Shown in pieces: positions 1-10,520 of a DNA stretch of 64,000 nucleotides. The stretch is from Hepsetus odoe (taxonomy: Eukaryota > Chordata > Actinopteri > Characiformes > Hepsetidae), in the NCBI GenBank assembly GCA_017165825.1, contig CM029377.1, forward strand, positions 23,678,386-23,742,385, in the 5' to 3' direction. How positions within the stretch are numbered: the stretch's first letter is position 1; each line of letters opens with the position of its first letter. Position numbers and translations under genes: made by a program. The notes beneath the pieces are model-generated. The model had not been told where the DNA came from. It did not search any database and saw only the letters and a program-made list of their open reading frames with translations.

Positions 1-478
1 ACTTTAAATATATTTCATTCACCTTTAAAATTTGCATAAGTCCATCCCATTAATAGTTTTCCACCAATAATATTCAATGCTGTCATGATTAAAACCTCAG
101 TTCCCGCACCTTTGCCCCTTTACCAACAATAGACAAAGGTCTTTTCACTGATGCCTCACCGTCTTATCTACCACCGGTATTTCAAGGTTTCCTCCCATCC
201 AGTCTCCCAATTATGAGTGCAGCTGCCTAATTAGAACTGTAACTGTTGCTACCGGCCGTCTATGAGCACTATTGTTCAATTAAAGTTGTACCTCTTTTCT
301 GCTGGATGTTTTCTGGGAACTCATGAGATGACGCAAGCAAGTAAGAATGTAACTATTTGCAGGTGCAACTCTTGCTCTCTTCTGGCATCAGATTAAGGCC
401 AACAAACTCTGTGAACTCAGTAAGGCACTGTGAGACAAGGACAAAAGTAAAGGGATTTTTACTATAAAACCTGGGAGA
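1..478 (-). repeat. Left arm of a long inverted repeat (runs off the window start)
   Basis: The reverse complement of this stretch matches the right arm at about 4086-4510 over roughly 400 bp with scattered differences and small indels. Shared landmarks include a segment reading TTGAACAATAGTGCTCATAG and one reading AAGACCTTTGTCTATTGTTG in the right-arm orientation. The arm abuts the IQ-carrying element at about 480. No transposase-like coding was seen in it. It may be one of two oppositely oriented copies of an unnamed repeat or a terminal inverted repeat. Confidence 0.75.
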
Positions 479-496
479 CGAGGGTGCCAGCATGCG

Positions 497-2635
497 TTGA
501 GTCTGTGGACCTCCGTGAGGAATTGGAGGGCAAGGATTTTTGGAGGGCAAGGATCTTTTCCTGCTCCGGAAAGCAGGAGGAAGTCGGAACTTTCTCCCTA
601 CATCATTCAAAGAAGCAAAGAAGCAAAGAAGGCCGTTCCTGGCACAGAGAGCCAGAGGACGGCGGAGACCGGTTCCTGCATCGTGCAACCGGGGAGATTG
701 ACCAAGAAAGCCCTTCACAGCAAGGAAAGTGGCATCAAGGAGTCGACCCCCAAAACTGCCACCACTAACCCGTCTGCCGGGCAGAAAGCAGAGAAGGAGC
801 AGCTCCAGGTTAGTGGGAACTTTAGAATGAAAGTTCGGATGCAGATGCAAATTGAACATGAGGCTGCAGTAAACATTCAGGCGCAGGTGAGGAAGCATTT
901 GAGCAGAAAGTACTACCTGAAGCTACTGTGGGCAGCCAGGACTGTTCAGCGATATTACCGATCTAACAAGATGATGACGCAAGACATGAAGTCTTTGAAG
1001 GAGAAAAAGATGGCTGCTGTTGTTCTGCAAGCCGCATTCCGAGGGATGAAGACCAGACATACTCTGAAACAGAAGCACCAGGCTGCCACTGTAATACAAT
1101 GTGCTTACAGGGCTCACTGTGCTTAGACACGATATTTATGCATCAAACATGCTGCTGTTGCAATTCAGCTGAGGTATCGTTCCACACTTGATGCCAGAAA
1201 GCAGAGGGAGGAATTCTTTAAATTGCGCTCTGCTGCATTGTTCCTACAAGCCTGCTTCAGAGGTTAGAGGGTCAGAAGGGAGGTGATCCTGCAACATCAG
1301 GCAGCTTCCCTGATTCAGGCTGCGTTTAGAAGACACCGGGAGGTAGTAAAGTACCAGGCTATAGGGGCAGCAGTGGCCTAGTGGTTAGGGAGTTGGCCCT
1401 GCATTGGAAGATTGTGGGTTTGATTCCCTCACAAGTAGGTTGCCCTGAGTTACCCCTGAGCAAGGTACCATCCCTGTCACTGCTCCCCGGGCACTTTCAA
1501 TAGCTGCACGGTGTTTGTGTGCATGGGTTAAAAGCAGAGGTCCAATTTCGTTGTGGTTCACGCTTGCTGTGCTGTGACCTCGCAATGACAAGGGTTTTCA
1601 CTTTTCACTTCATAAGGGTGTCAGCCATCATCATTCAAAGACATTATAGGTCCTACATTAAGGGTAAATTTGAACATGAGAAATTCCAGATGTTGAGAAG
1701 GTCTGCGACATGCATCCAGGCAGCTTTTAGAGGTTATTCTGTTCGAAAGAATGTTGCTGCTATGCATAAAGCTGCTACCATTATTCAGACTGCAGTGAGA
1801 ATGCACAAGCAAAGATCTGTTTTCATGAAACAACGCTGGGCAGCAAGTGTTCTTAAGAGGAGGTGGAAACCTGGACATCAACAAAGACAGAGGTATCAGA
1901 TGTTCAAACATGCTGCAATTTGCTTGCAAAAGTCATTCAGAGGAAAGCAGGCAAGGGATCTGGCCAAACAGATCAGAGCTGCAAGGACAATCCAATCTCA
2001 CCTCGGAGGTGAACAAATCAGCTGCATGAATGTTCAGATCACTGAACAGGAGGAGTGACTGACAGAGCCCTACCAGCAGCTGATGAAGAAAGAAGCCTCT
2101 ATGCTATAGGTGAATGCCTCGGTCACGAATGAAGGTTTGAAACACAAGGAAAGGATCACCTATCTGCTTCCTCAGCTGGAGAAGACCAAAGGACTCTTGT
2201 CCAGCTGCCAAAGGGAGATCGAAGCCATGGAAACAGAAAGAAAAGCTCTGGCTCAAGACAAAGGTGAGCTTCACGGAAAGAGCAGTACATTCAGAAAGGA
2301 GGGAGAAGTCTCCAGAATAAAGTCGCAAGCTGTGATGGTTGTCCAAAGAGAGAGGCTGGAGAGAACAGATGAACAGAGGGACCAAACTGTATGCCAGACA
2401 ACGAGGAGAGTTGAGACTCAGGACATTCAGTGACATTCAGGAGAAGCTGGAAGCTAAAATAGCCACTATGGAAGAACAGCTGAATCAGACCAGAGCAGAG
2501 CTGAGACGGGTGCAGGACCACAACGTTGCTCTGCAGGCTGAACTAAGAGAAGCCCGAAGTGAGGCCAGTAAGCTCACCGAGCTGGAGAAGCAGGTCAGAG
2601 GTATGGAAGCAAAATTGGCGATCTTCGAATCTTGA
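497..2635 (+). pseudogene. IQ-motif / coiled-coil protein gene (copy 1, broken)
   Basis: The first open part (497-1126) begins with a basic Ser/Thr-rich leader. It then shows IQ-type calmodulin-binding repeats such as AAVVLQAAFRGMKTR and AATVIQCAYRAHC, with the IQxxxRGxxxR-like spacing of ASPM and unconventional myosins. It stops with TAG at 1124-1126 where copy 2 has an open codon. A second stop (GGTTAGAGG near 1264) and a SINE insertion break the array, which resumes at about 1615-2058 with four more IQ-like units. A third stop (TGA, where copy 2 has TTG) precedes a coiled-coil tail at 2110-2635 rich in Glu, Lys and Gln. The coding stretch has no visible introns, consistent with a processed copy. 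The parental gene is not identified; ASPM-like describes the repeat pattern only. Confidence 0.65.
1364..1612 (+). mobile_element. tRNA-headed SINE (family B) inside IQ gene copy 1
   Basis: The head carries a pol III A-box-like sequence (TGGCCTAGTGGTTAGGG) and a B-box-like sequence (GGGTTTGATTCCC). The body includes TTGAGCAAGGTACC-like and GCACGGTGTTTG blocks and ends in a CACTTTTCACTT-type tail. Copy 2 of the host element lacks it at the matching position near 16910, so the insertion postdates the divergence of the two copies. Confidence 0.85.
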
Positions 2636-3181
2636 CTCACTCCACAGACACCAGTGCATGCTGGTACCCTGGTCGTTAACGCCAAAGCGGAGCAGCTGAC
2701 GAACAGTCTGATGGAGAAGCAGGTAAAGATTCCAGAGCAGCTGCGTGATGACTCCTGACCTTCAGTTCATCCTCACAATTCAGCAGACTCAGAACAAGGT
2801 GGCTGGTGGAGGAGTCCATGTGGAACTTCTCATAGTGGAACCAGGAGCTGGGATGCTGCCTCACTGGGCTCCAAGCAGCAGGGAAGTATGAGCAAGAAGA
2901 GGAAGGAGCCGGAGTCAGGAGTCAGGCGATTCCTCCAGTGACTCCAGGGTCGAGTCCAGGCAACAGTTAAAAAAGTGGACTGGACTTCTAGGATTCCCCT
3001 CACCACCGCTAGCTGCCTGAACATGGCTGGTCAGAGGTCCTTTGTGTTGAAGTGTTTTGTGGACCTGACCATATGCCCCATAAAGGGACTTTATTGTAGA
3101 GTGTTTTTTGTTCTTGACCTCCCCCCAGAGGCTTGGCTATGTTTTAAAGCTTCGGGAGCCACGCCTTTTGGGGAGGGATTC

Positions 3182-3536
3182 TGTCATGGATGAGGTGTGT
3201 TTTGGGCACGATAGAGGGCGCTCTGTTCTGACTGAGCACACCTGAGCTCATGAAGGCACAGGTGTGCTTCATTGGGGCTGACTATTTAAGCCCCGATGAG
3301 TCAGAACAGAGCGCGGCTCATTTGTTAGGCTAAGCCTATATGCAATGGTGGTATTTGGTATTTGGTATTTGGTATTTGGTATTTGGTAATCTGGGTAACT
3401 TGGTTTAGGCTGCAGTTCCTTGGGTTTAGTTAGAACTGCAGTCCTTGGATCCTGTTTTGTAAATATAGATAATAAAACTATGTTCCGAACTTCTGGCTCA
3501 GCGTTGGCGTCCTTCCTGCACCCCGCCACCATTACA
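3182..3536 (+). repeat. 3' LTR of IQ element copy 1
   Basis: It runs from TGTCATGG to CCATTACA (355 bp) and is colinear with the LTR at 18574-18910. It holds a TATA-like TATTTAA at 3283-3289 and AATAAA at 3471-3476. It is preceded by a purine run ending GGGGAGGGATTC. A tandem TATTTGG heptamer, about five copies at 3353-3387, is an expansion absent from the other LTR copy. The TG...CA termini and the internal TATA and poly(A) signals are the grounds for calling it an LTR. Confidence 0.8.
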
Positions 3537-4082
3537 AGGTGTTATGAAAATGAAGGAACTGCAGAAAACTGAAAAGAGAGTGGAACCCAGATCTCCAGGA
3601 GTGTATACAGGGGAAGTGGGATAGTCAGATAGATGAAGAAAGTAGACAGGAGTATGAAGCACAGGGCGAAGAAAGCAGTAGCAAATGCTAAAGATGAGGT
3701 ATTTGGTGAATTGTATGAGAGGTTGGTCAGTAAGGAGGGTTGGAGATAGTGGCACAGATGAACAGAGAGGAGGCAGAGCTGGAGGTGTCAGAGTTAAAGA
3801 TGCTGAGATTTTCACTGGGTATGACAAGGGTGGACAGGATTACATAAGTATATCAAGGAGGGTGAGAAGGACCTATACCAATTGACAGAGCTGGGAAAAA
3901 TGTGCAACAGGTCACAGCGATTAAGGATAGAATAGAAACATACAAGCGAACATTGTGTGTTAAGCAGATGGGAGGAGTACTTTGAGTGGCTGACGAATGA
4001 AGAGAATGAGAGAGAAGATCGGATGATTTGAGGATAGTAAACCTGGAAGTGTGGCAAATCTGCAAGATGGAAGTAAGGGTAG
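3537..4082 (+). mobile_element. RTE-like LINE fragment (5' side, interrupted)
   Basis: This stretch matches the linker between endonuclease and reverse transcriptase seen in the related copy at 21000-21480, with blocks for a Lys/Glu-rich segment around AAGCAGTAGCAAATGCTAAAG and GTATTTGGTGAATTG. The reading frame is broken. It continues at about 4690 after an inserted repeat arm. A 115-bp piece of the same LINE family is inserted at 3740-3854. Confidence 0.7.
3737..3855 (+). repeat. Short LINE-internal fragment inserted with 8-bp target duplication
   Basis: It is near-identical (one difference seen in 119 bases) to 5668-5786 in the same LINE further downstream. It is flanked by AAGGAGGG at 3732-3739 and 3855-3862. 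The related LINE at 21190-21235 has the uninterrupted site (GTAAGGAGGGAGAAAAGG), confirming an insertion. Confidence 0.8.
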
Positions 4083-4689
4083 CGATTATAGTAAAAATCC
4101 CTTTACTTTTGTCCCTGTCCTACAGTGTCTCACGCCACTGAGTTCCCATGGGAAAGCAAGCAGTTGCACCTGCAAATAGTTACATTTTGTCCAGTGTCTT
4201 ATGCTGTCTCACGAGGACCCAGAAAACATCAAGCAGTAGAGTTACATTTCTAATTGAACAATAGTGCTCATAGACAGCCAATAGCAAACAGTAACATTTT
4301 TAATCAAGCAGCTGCGTTTACAACTGTAAAACTGAATGGGAAGAAACCTTGAAATGTTGGTGGTGGATAAGACAGGGAGCCATCAGTGAAAAGACCTTTG
4401 TCTATTGTTGGTGAAGTGCCAAAGGTGGGGGGAGCTGAGGTTTTAATCATGACAGCATTGAATATTATTGGTGGAAAACTGTTAATGGGATGAATTTATG
4501 TACATTTTAAACGAGAACAAAGGTGTATTTGTATTTAATGTATTTAAAGTCTGAAGTTGGGATGAGTATTTGGAGCTGCTCCCACTGGACCACGCCAGCT
4601 GAAACTCTTCAGTAAAGTGGATGTGCTCTCTGACTTTGCTTGATTTTTGAATTTGTTTGATTTCTGACTTAGGCTCACACTTCAATTTT
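4083..4689 (+). repeat. Right arm of long inverted repeat, inserted in the LINE
   Basis: Positions 4086-4510 are the inverted counterpart of about 1-470. The segment separates two halves of an RTE-like LINE, so it is itself an insertion. The end of the arm near 4510-4689 has no partner inside the window because the left arm runs off the edge. No coding capacity was recognised. Confidence 0.7.
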
Positions 4690-6092
4690 CAACAACAAGA
4701 TGAAGAGGATGAAGAGTGGCTGTTGATCCAGATGACATACCGGTGAAAGCATGGAGGTGTTTAGGGGAGTTGAATTTCTGACCCGATTGTTTAACAGAAT
4801 CTTGGAAAGTGAGAGGATGCCTGAGGAGTAGAAACAAAGTGAACTTGTACCGATTTTCAAGAATAAGGGTGATGCACAGAGCTGTAGTAACTATAGAGGA
4901 ATAAAGCTGATCAGCCACAGCATGAAGTTCTTGGAAAGAGTAGTGGAAGCTAGGTTATGAAAAGAGGTGATGGTCAGTGAACAGCAGTATGGTTTCATGC
5001 CAAGGAAGAGCACTACAGATGCAATGTTTGCTCTAAGGGTGCTGAAGGAGAATTACAGAGAAGGTCAGAAGGAGTTGCATTGTACTATTGGGGATTTAAG
5101 AAAGCTTATGACAGGGTGCTTAGAGAGGAGTTGTGGTTTTGTATGAGGAAGTTAGGTGTTACACAGAAGTATGTGAGAGCAGTTCAGGATATGTATGAGG
5201 GCAGTGTGACAGTGTCAAGGTCTGCAGTGGGAGTGATAGATGTGTACAAGGTAGAGGATGGATTACATCAGCGCCGAGCCCATTATTGTTTGCAATAGTA
5301 ATGGACAGGCTGACGGATGTGAATAGACAGTGTGGACGATGATGCTTTTGTTGATATTGTGATCTGTAGCGAGAGTAGGGAGCAGCTTGAGGAAAAAGGG
5401 GTAGAGATGGAGAAAGTTATAATACATGAGTGTGAACAAACAGGAACAAAGTGGAGTGGTTAGGATGCAGGGAGCAGAGGTAACAAAGGCAAAGGAATTT
5501 AAATACTTGGGATCAGCAGTTCAGAGTAATGGCGAGTGTGGAAGAAGAGATTTGAGGCAGGTTGGAACGGGTGGAGTAGAGTGGCTGGAGTGATTTGTGA
5601 CAGATGAGTACCAGTGAGAGTAAAAGGGAAGGTTTACAGTATAGTAGTGATACCAGCTATGTTGTAGGGGTTGGAGATAGTGGCACAGATGAACAGAGAG
5701 GAGGCAGAGCTGGAGGTGTCAGAGTTAAAGATGCTGAGATTTTCACTGGGTATGACAAGGATGGACAGGATTACATAAGTATATCAGCTCAAGTTAGACG
5801 TTCAGGTTAGACGTTAGATATTTTGGAGACGAAGTTAGAGAGACAGGGTTGCCTTGGTTAGGACATGTCTAGGGGAGAGACAAGGGTTATACTGGGAGGA
5901 GGATGTTAAAGATGGAGCTGCCAGGAAAGAGAAAAATAGGAAGACCAAAGAGGAGGTTTATGAACGTTGTGAGAGAGGACATGCAGGTGGTTGGTTTGAA
6001 GGAGGAAGATGCAGAGAACTGGAAGAAATGGAGACAGTTGATCTGCTGTGGCGACCCATAAACAGGAGCAGTCAAAAGTCAGAGAAGAAGAA
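4690..6092 (+). mobile_element. RTE-like LINE, reverse transcriptase and 3' end (decayed)
   Basis: Translated pieces in changing frames show RT-type segments: a PVKAWRCLGEL-like block near 4740, a FMPRKSTTDAMFALR-like block near 4995, and FKKAYDRVLREELW near 5095 (corresponding to the RT motif with the first catalytic Asp). A YLGSAVQSNGE-like block occurs near 5500 and an YTGRRMLKMELPGKRK-like block near 5890. The 3' end reads CTGCTGTGGCGACCCATAAA and finishes in an AGAAGAAGAAG tail, a typical end for this fish LINE type. Frameshifts and stops are frequent, so the copy is dead. The RTE assignment is by general resemblance and not a search. Confidence 0.7.
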
Positions 6093-6289
6093 GCTGTTGT
6101 TTCAGCTAAAACACACATAAATAAATGTAATCATTCCGAACATTTGCTTCACTATAAACCTTTTAACTAAAAATTTTTGGGAAATTATTGTTTGATTTTC
6201 AGTTTGCACTGAGCTGTCCAACAAGACCAGTGAATCAGTCTGAACTCAGTTTGTTAACGTTAAATAACATTTCTGTCCGTGATTTTTCA

Positions 6290-8072
6290 GATGAAATGAT
6301 GCATCAGCAGCTTTGAATTATTTGATTGAGAAATATGCCAATATTAAAAATCAAGGCCCCCCAGAACATAACTTTCTCTGCGCAACTAGAAGTAATCTAG
6401 ACATGGAAGGCAAGATCAGAAAGTGGACATTTGGACAGAAATATGTGGACATGCAAAACAAAACAATACTGATGGTGGGCAAAACTGGAACAGGAAAGAC
6501 CTCTGCGATCATCACCATCATTGACTACTATCTGGGGGTGAAGTTTGAGGATAAAGTGTGGTTTGAGATCACAGAAGAAGAGAGAGATCAGACTGAATCA
6601 AAAACATCTGAAATCACTGCTTATGAGATAATTTCTGAGAACAAATCTTTCATTCCTGCCATCATTGATACTCCAGCTTTTGGAGACACCAAGGGAGTAG
6701 ATCAGAACATGAAGATCACTCAGAATTTACACAGATTGTTCAAAATGAAAATGAAGTGAAGGATCTTGATGCTGTGTGTCTTGTTCTAAAAGCATCTGAG
6801 AACAGAATCTCAGAAAGACAGTGCTACATTTTTTACGTTCTTTCCTCATTTGGTAAAGATATAAAGGACATCGTGGTGCTTTTTATCACATTCTCTGGTA
6901 GAGGACCTCCAACAAATGTTCTGGAAGTCATCAAGAAAAAGTAGATCCCCTGCTGTCAGGATGAGAAGAACAAGCCTGTTAATTTCCTGTTCAACAATCG
7001 TCAGTCAGAGAAATGAACAAAAGAATATGAGCATGTTTTCAGATCATCTTGGGAAATGGGGGAAAGAAGCATGGAGGATTTTTTTACATTTCTAGAATCA
7101 GCATAGGGAAAAAGTGTAACTTTGACTGTGGAGATTTTAAAAGGAGCGCATGCAGCTTGAGGTCTGTGGTCAGAGCTTGAAGGAACATCGAGTTCAGAGA
7201 GGAAAAACAGAAAGAACTGAGTCAAATTCAGGAAACTCAAACAGAAAAGATGAAAATTTCCAGTTCACTGTTACAACAGTTTCTAAAGAGAAAGTGAACA
7301 TTGCAGATGCTTCATGATCGGACCAAAAGGTAACTTCATTTACAGCATTTAGCAGGCACTCTTATCCAGAGCAACTTACATGTCCTAATTACAGGGACAG
7401 TCCCCCTGGAGCAACTCAGGGTTACTGGTCTTGCTCAGGGACCCAGTGGTGGTAGGGCCAGAGGTGGGATTCAAACCTGGGACCTCTTGAGCCATAGGTC
7501 CATAGGCAAGTATTCTACCACTGGACCACCGCCACTTCATGTGAGGAGTGTGAAGAGAATTTTGTGAAGAGTTCTGCTGCTGGTTGGCTTTTAGTGCTGG
7601 ATAGTGTGAAGTTATGAAAGATGATCACTGCACTGTGTGTAAGTGTCACTACAGCAAACATGTCAAAGAGAGCAGGAAATATGTAATAAAGAAGAAAGAA
7701 GAAAAAGTCACATTTAAATATCTGAAAGACAAATACAGTCATAAAAATGAACCAAATGTCACTTTTAATAAAAGAGCATTTAAAGATGTGAAAGAAGGGC
7801 AAGACAAAGAGCTAAAAAGAATAGAAGAGATGACAAACCTAGAGAGCAACCTGAAAAGACACCTGGATGAAAGTGAAAAAGAGAAGAAGCGCTCTGTGAA
7901 AGAAGCCTATTAACAGATCATGAAACTTTCTGAGATTGCACCGGAAACCAGAATTGCTTTCACCATTCAGTACCTGGACTTCTTGATTCCACGAGTTGAA
8001 GAAGCTGGAGAAGCAGAGTGGCTTCAGAAACTCAAGCACATGCAGAAAGCAGCAGCTGAAGCAACTTAATCA
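6290..8072 (+). pseudogene. AIG1/GIMAP-like GTPase pseudogene
   Basis: The first part (6313-6759) shows a P-loop GKTGTGKTS near residues 57-65 and a G3-type DTPAFGDT further on, typical of the AIG1/IMAP-like GTPases that are abundant in fish. A one-base deletion near 6745 shifts the frame; the protein continues at 6750-6944 (LDAVCLVLKAS, SFGKDIKDIVVLFITF). Another frame change and several stops follow to 7310. A SINE sits at 7340-7533. The C-terminal part (7614-8072) is Lys/Glu-rich with a Cys/His cluster (CTVCKCHYSKH), broken by one stop near 7912. A splice-acceptor-like CAG lies just upstream at 6287-6289. Family membership rests on the G motifs; GTP binding by any product is unlikely. Confidence 0.65.
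7340..7533 (-). mobile_element. tRNA-headed SINE (family C) inside the GTPase pseudogene
   Basis: It is flanked by a 7-bp duplication ACTTCAT (7333-7339 and 7534-7540). The minus-strand head reads GGTGGTCCAGTGGTAGAAT with a B-box-like GGTTTGAATCCC. The far end has the CATTTAGCAGGCACTCTTAT block common in fish SINE-like repeats. Other copies are at 40782-40935, 59047-59246 and 29815-29985. Confidence 0.8.
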
Positions 8073-10250
8073 GCAGAGAGTTGGATGAAGAGCAAGACTG
8101 GATTTACAGCATGAAAACCTGTTCTCTGTTTTAAAGCAGGAGCGGCAGCTTTTGTATAATGTGGCAATATTCAAAACATAAAGAGCAAAACTGGAAATTT
8201 AAAACCAGATTATGAATGACCTTTTCTGTTCTGAATGTTCTATCTTGTTATTCACTGTTTGCTGTCATAATCATGATAAAACTAGATAAACATTAAATTG
8301 TCTCAATAAACTTTGCTTGCAGTAAACACATCACTGACTCTTTATCAACAACAACAAAATCCATCAAAAGTATTTTCAATACTTTTCAACTTTATTTTTT
8401 TCAAATTCTCTTTGTTGACAGCGACCTTGCTGGTGAGTTAAGACAGTTCTGCTAACCAAAATATGTAGAAATGAAGATGAAGGGCTGCAGGATGGCAAAC
8501 ACAGACTGTGCATCATGGACTACAGTCTCTGAGCTGAATGATATCAGGTCTAGAGCAACTGTAAACAATGCTTTTCTCTCATCCACTCACACCCCAGGAT
8601 AGAGAGAAACTGATAAAGTTCCACAACAGATGGGTTACAGCCTGTACCTGGATGCTGACCCTTACCCTCGGTCGTAAAGGTCTTAAAGTGACCAGTTTGA
8701 GGGTTGTTGTTTCAGTCCCCTGAACCAGGAGGGAAACTGTGGGTAAGTGAGGTGCTTGAACATGCTTTTCCATTCCTGAATTCATGCCAAGGCACCTCAA
8801 CCTGCATCCTTGTCCTAATTAGGGTTATGGTGGGTGCTGGAGCCTATCCCAACTCTCAAAGGGCGAAACGTGGAGGAAAACCCTGGACAGGTCGTCGGTC
8901 CTTCGCAGTGAAGGTTTTATGGCCCCAGTGACACTTAGTGAGTATAAAATTTGAATGGACCCACATTTCAGGTCAATTAAATATGTACTGGTTATCTACA
9001 TTTTTTCTAGTTATAAAATATTTAGGGAGATGTGAAGATATTGCAAGTCATCTTGTAGTGTGTGTGTGTGTGTGTATGAGTGTTCATGGTGATATCTGTT
9101 CAGGAGACTTCTCTGTGCTTCTCTTTTTACATTTTGTATGCCTTTATTGGACCAGTGAAGCATGTCCTGCTGCATGGATTGTGGAAGGATGACTCAGTAA
9201 AAAGCCATTGACCACACTCTACTTCCAATGGACAGAACTGGGGGACAGCTTCCTTTTGGAAGCTCTTTTTAAAGAGCTTTTAAAAAAGGTTAACCACTTT
9301 TTGCAGCGCAGCGTCTTTTGTAATTTTTGCTTAATTTGCTGAAACATCTGAGGCAAGAACTGAAACTGTAACCATGTTAACATTTCAATATCATTCATTT
9401 TGAGAGAGTCTCTCTGTAGGAGATGCTGATGACCGTGACCATGTGTGTGCAAGCACTGGGGTGTAAACAAAATCTAAATTATGCTGTATCTACGGTATTT
9501 CTCTCCTTGGTTATGGTATGATCTCCTGAACTCTCTGCAGGAGCTTTTCTTCCCTGAATTTTCCATCATGTTCTTTGTAAGAGGATGTCCAAACCAACAA
9601 GTCATATTTTGGACTATTCAGCAGCAGCCATAATCTCCATTCTTTTTGTCCCGTTCACAAAGTACTAAAAGAGATAAAAAAGAAAACACTGAAGCTGCTT
9701 TTATTTGCATTTAGAGAATGTGACTGGCTTTTATCATTGCTTGCATTTTGATACTTTTAAGTCATTCCAGTAAGTTTACCCAACAAAGTTTATTTGACCG
9801 TAGCCCAGGTTAATGAATAGAAGAAAAGTGTATTGGAGACCAGTGACGGGGATAAAACCAACAGGAAAAAAACTTTTGGAAAGGAGATGGGGTCTGGAGG
9901 GTTTGGGAGGGGCATGTTGGTCATCCTTGCTGTTGTGTGTTTGTGTGTGTGTGAGAGAGAGAAAGAGAGAAAAAGATACCTCTTAAATTTACTAACTCTG
10001 ATGGCCATATGAGTCAATATCTGAACTATTAACTCATGTGGTTGACCATCTTGAACCACACAACCTTCACTGATCTGCTGAGCTATTCAGTGTATTCATG
10101 CTACAATGTGTATAAATTCTTTCTGTGATGTAAGTTTTGTGGCTTTCTGTTAGAAAAGAAACTGGAATTGTGAACTTTAACCAGCAGGGGGCGACATTGC
10201 AGCTTGATGGCATTTAATTTAACAGCTCTGCGTTTCAGTTATGATAGTGT
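8073..10250. other. No gene recognised
   Basis: This AT-rich DNA starts with the probable 3' flank of the GTPase pseudogene (AATAAA near 8306). A short dispersed-repeat fragment lies at about 8640-8900, with a GAGCCTATCCCAACTCTC-like block related to the 22.1 kb repeat. A GT run is at 9058-9076. Open frames here are short and show no recognisable domain. Confidence 0.6.
10181..10195 (+). promoter_or_regulatory. Candidate CTCF-type site
   Basis: CCAGCAGGGGGCGAC fits the vertebrate CTCF core consensus CCASYAGRKGGCRSY at all 15 positions except the last two by strict reading (AC against SY, where C is allowed as Y). It lies in sequence not recognised as a repeat. Binding is inference. Confidence 0.45.
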
Positions 10251-10262
10251 GACTCAAGGAGG

Positions 10263-10508
10263 GGGACAGCGGTGGCCTAGTGGTTAGGGCGTTGGCCGCA
10301 TGATCAAAGGATCAGGGGTTCCTTTCCCAATAGGTTACCCTGAGGTACCCTTGAGCAAGGGTGCCGTCCCTGTCTTGCTCCTCCCTGAGATGGGCTGGCG
10401 ACCTGTCCAGGGATGTGTCCCGTCCTTCGCACTGTGTGCGCTGGGTTGGACTCCAGCACTCCCCCGTGACCCCGTTTGGGACAAGCGGCAGAAAATGACT
10501 GACTGACT
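10263..10508 (+). mobile_element. tRNA-headed SINE (family A), full length with 12-bp target duplication
   Basis: It is flanked by perfect GACTCAAGGAGG copies at 10251-10262 and 10509-10520. The head has GTGGCCTAGTGGTTAGGGCG (A-box-like) and a GGGGTTCCTTTCCC B-box region. The body has GATGGGCTGGCGACCTGTCC and CCCGTTTGGGACAAGCGGCA, and the tail is a short (GACT)n run. It is the best-defined copy of this family in the window. Confidence 0.9.
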
Positions 10509-10520
10509 GACTCAAGGAGG

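Larger units (their letters stand above)
480..3536 (+). mobile_element. Non-autonomous LTR element with IQ-motif gene, copy 1 (5' truncated)
   Basis: From about 670 to 3536 this region is homologous to the better preserved copy at 15383-18910: the same IQ-repeat array, the same coiled-coil tail, the same pre-LTR segment ending in a G-rich polypurine tract, and a 3' LTR (3182-3536). No left LTR is visible; the 5' side joins the inverted-repeat arm directly. The 5' 190 bases (480-670) have no counterpart in copy 2. There is no reverse transcriptase, protease or integrase, so it would depend on enzymes from another element. It is interrupted by a SINE at 1364-1612 and has several in-frame stops. 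Confidence 0.75.

Noticed and set aside
353..898. 181-codon minus-strand frame
   Set aside because: It is antisense to the IQ gene copy 1 and the inverted-repeat arm; composition and position fit a chance frame.
10263..10340. tRNA gene-like A and B boxes
   Set aside because: The boxes recur with the same downstream body in many places and no cloverleaf with a matched acceptor stem was seen; these are SINE heads. The same applies to families B and C.
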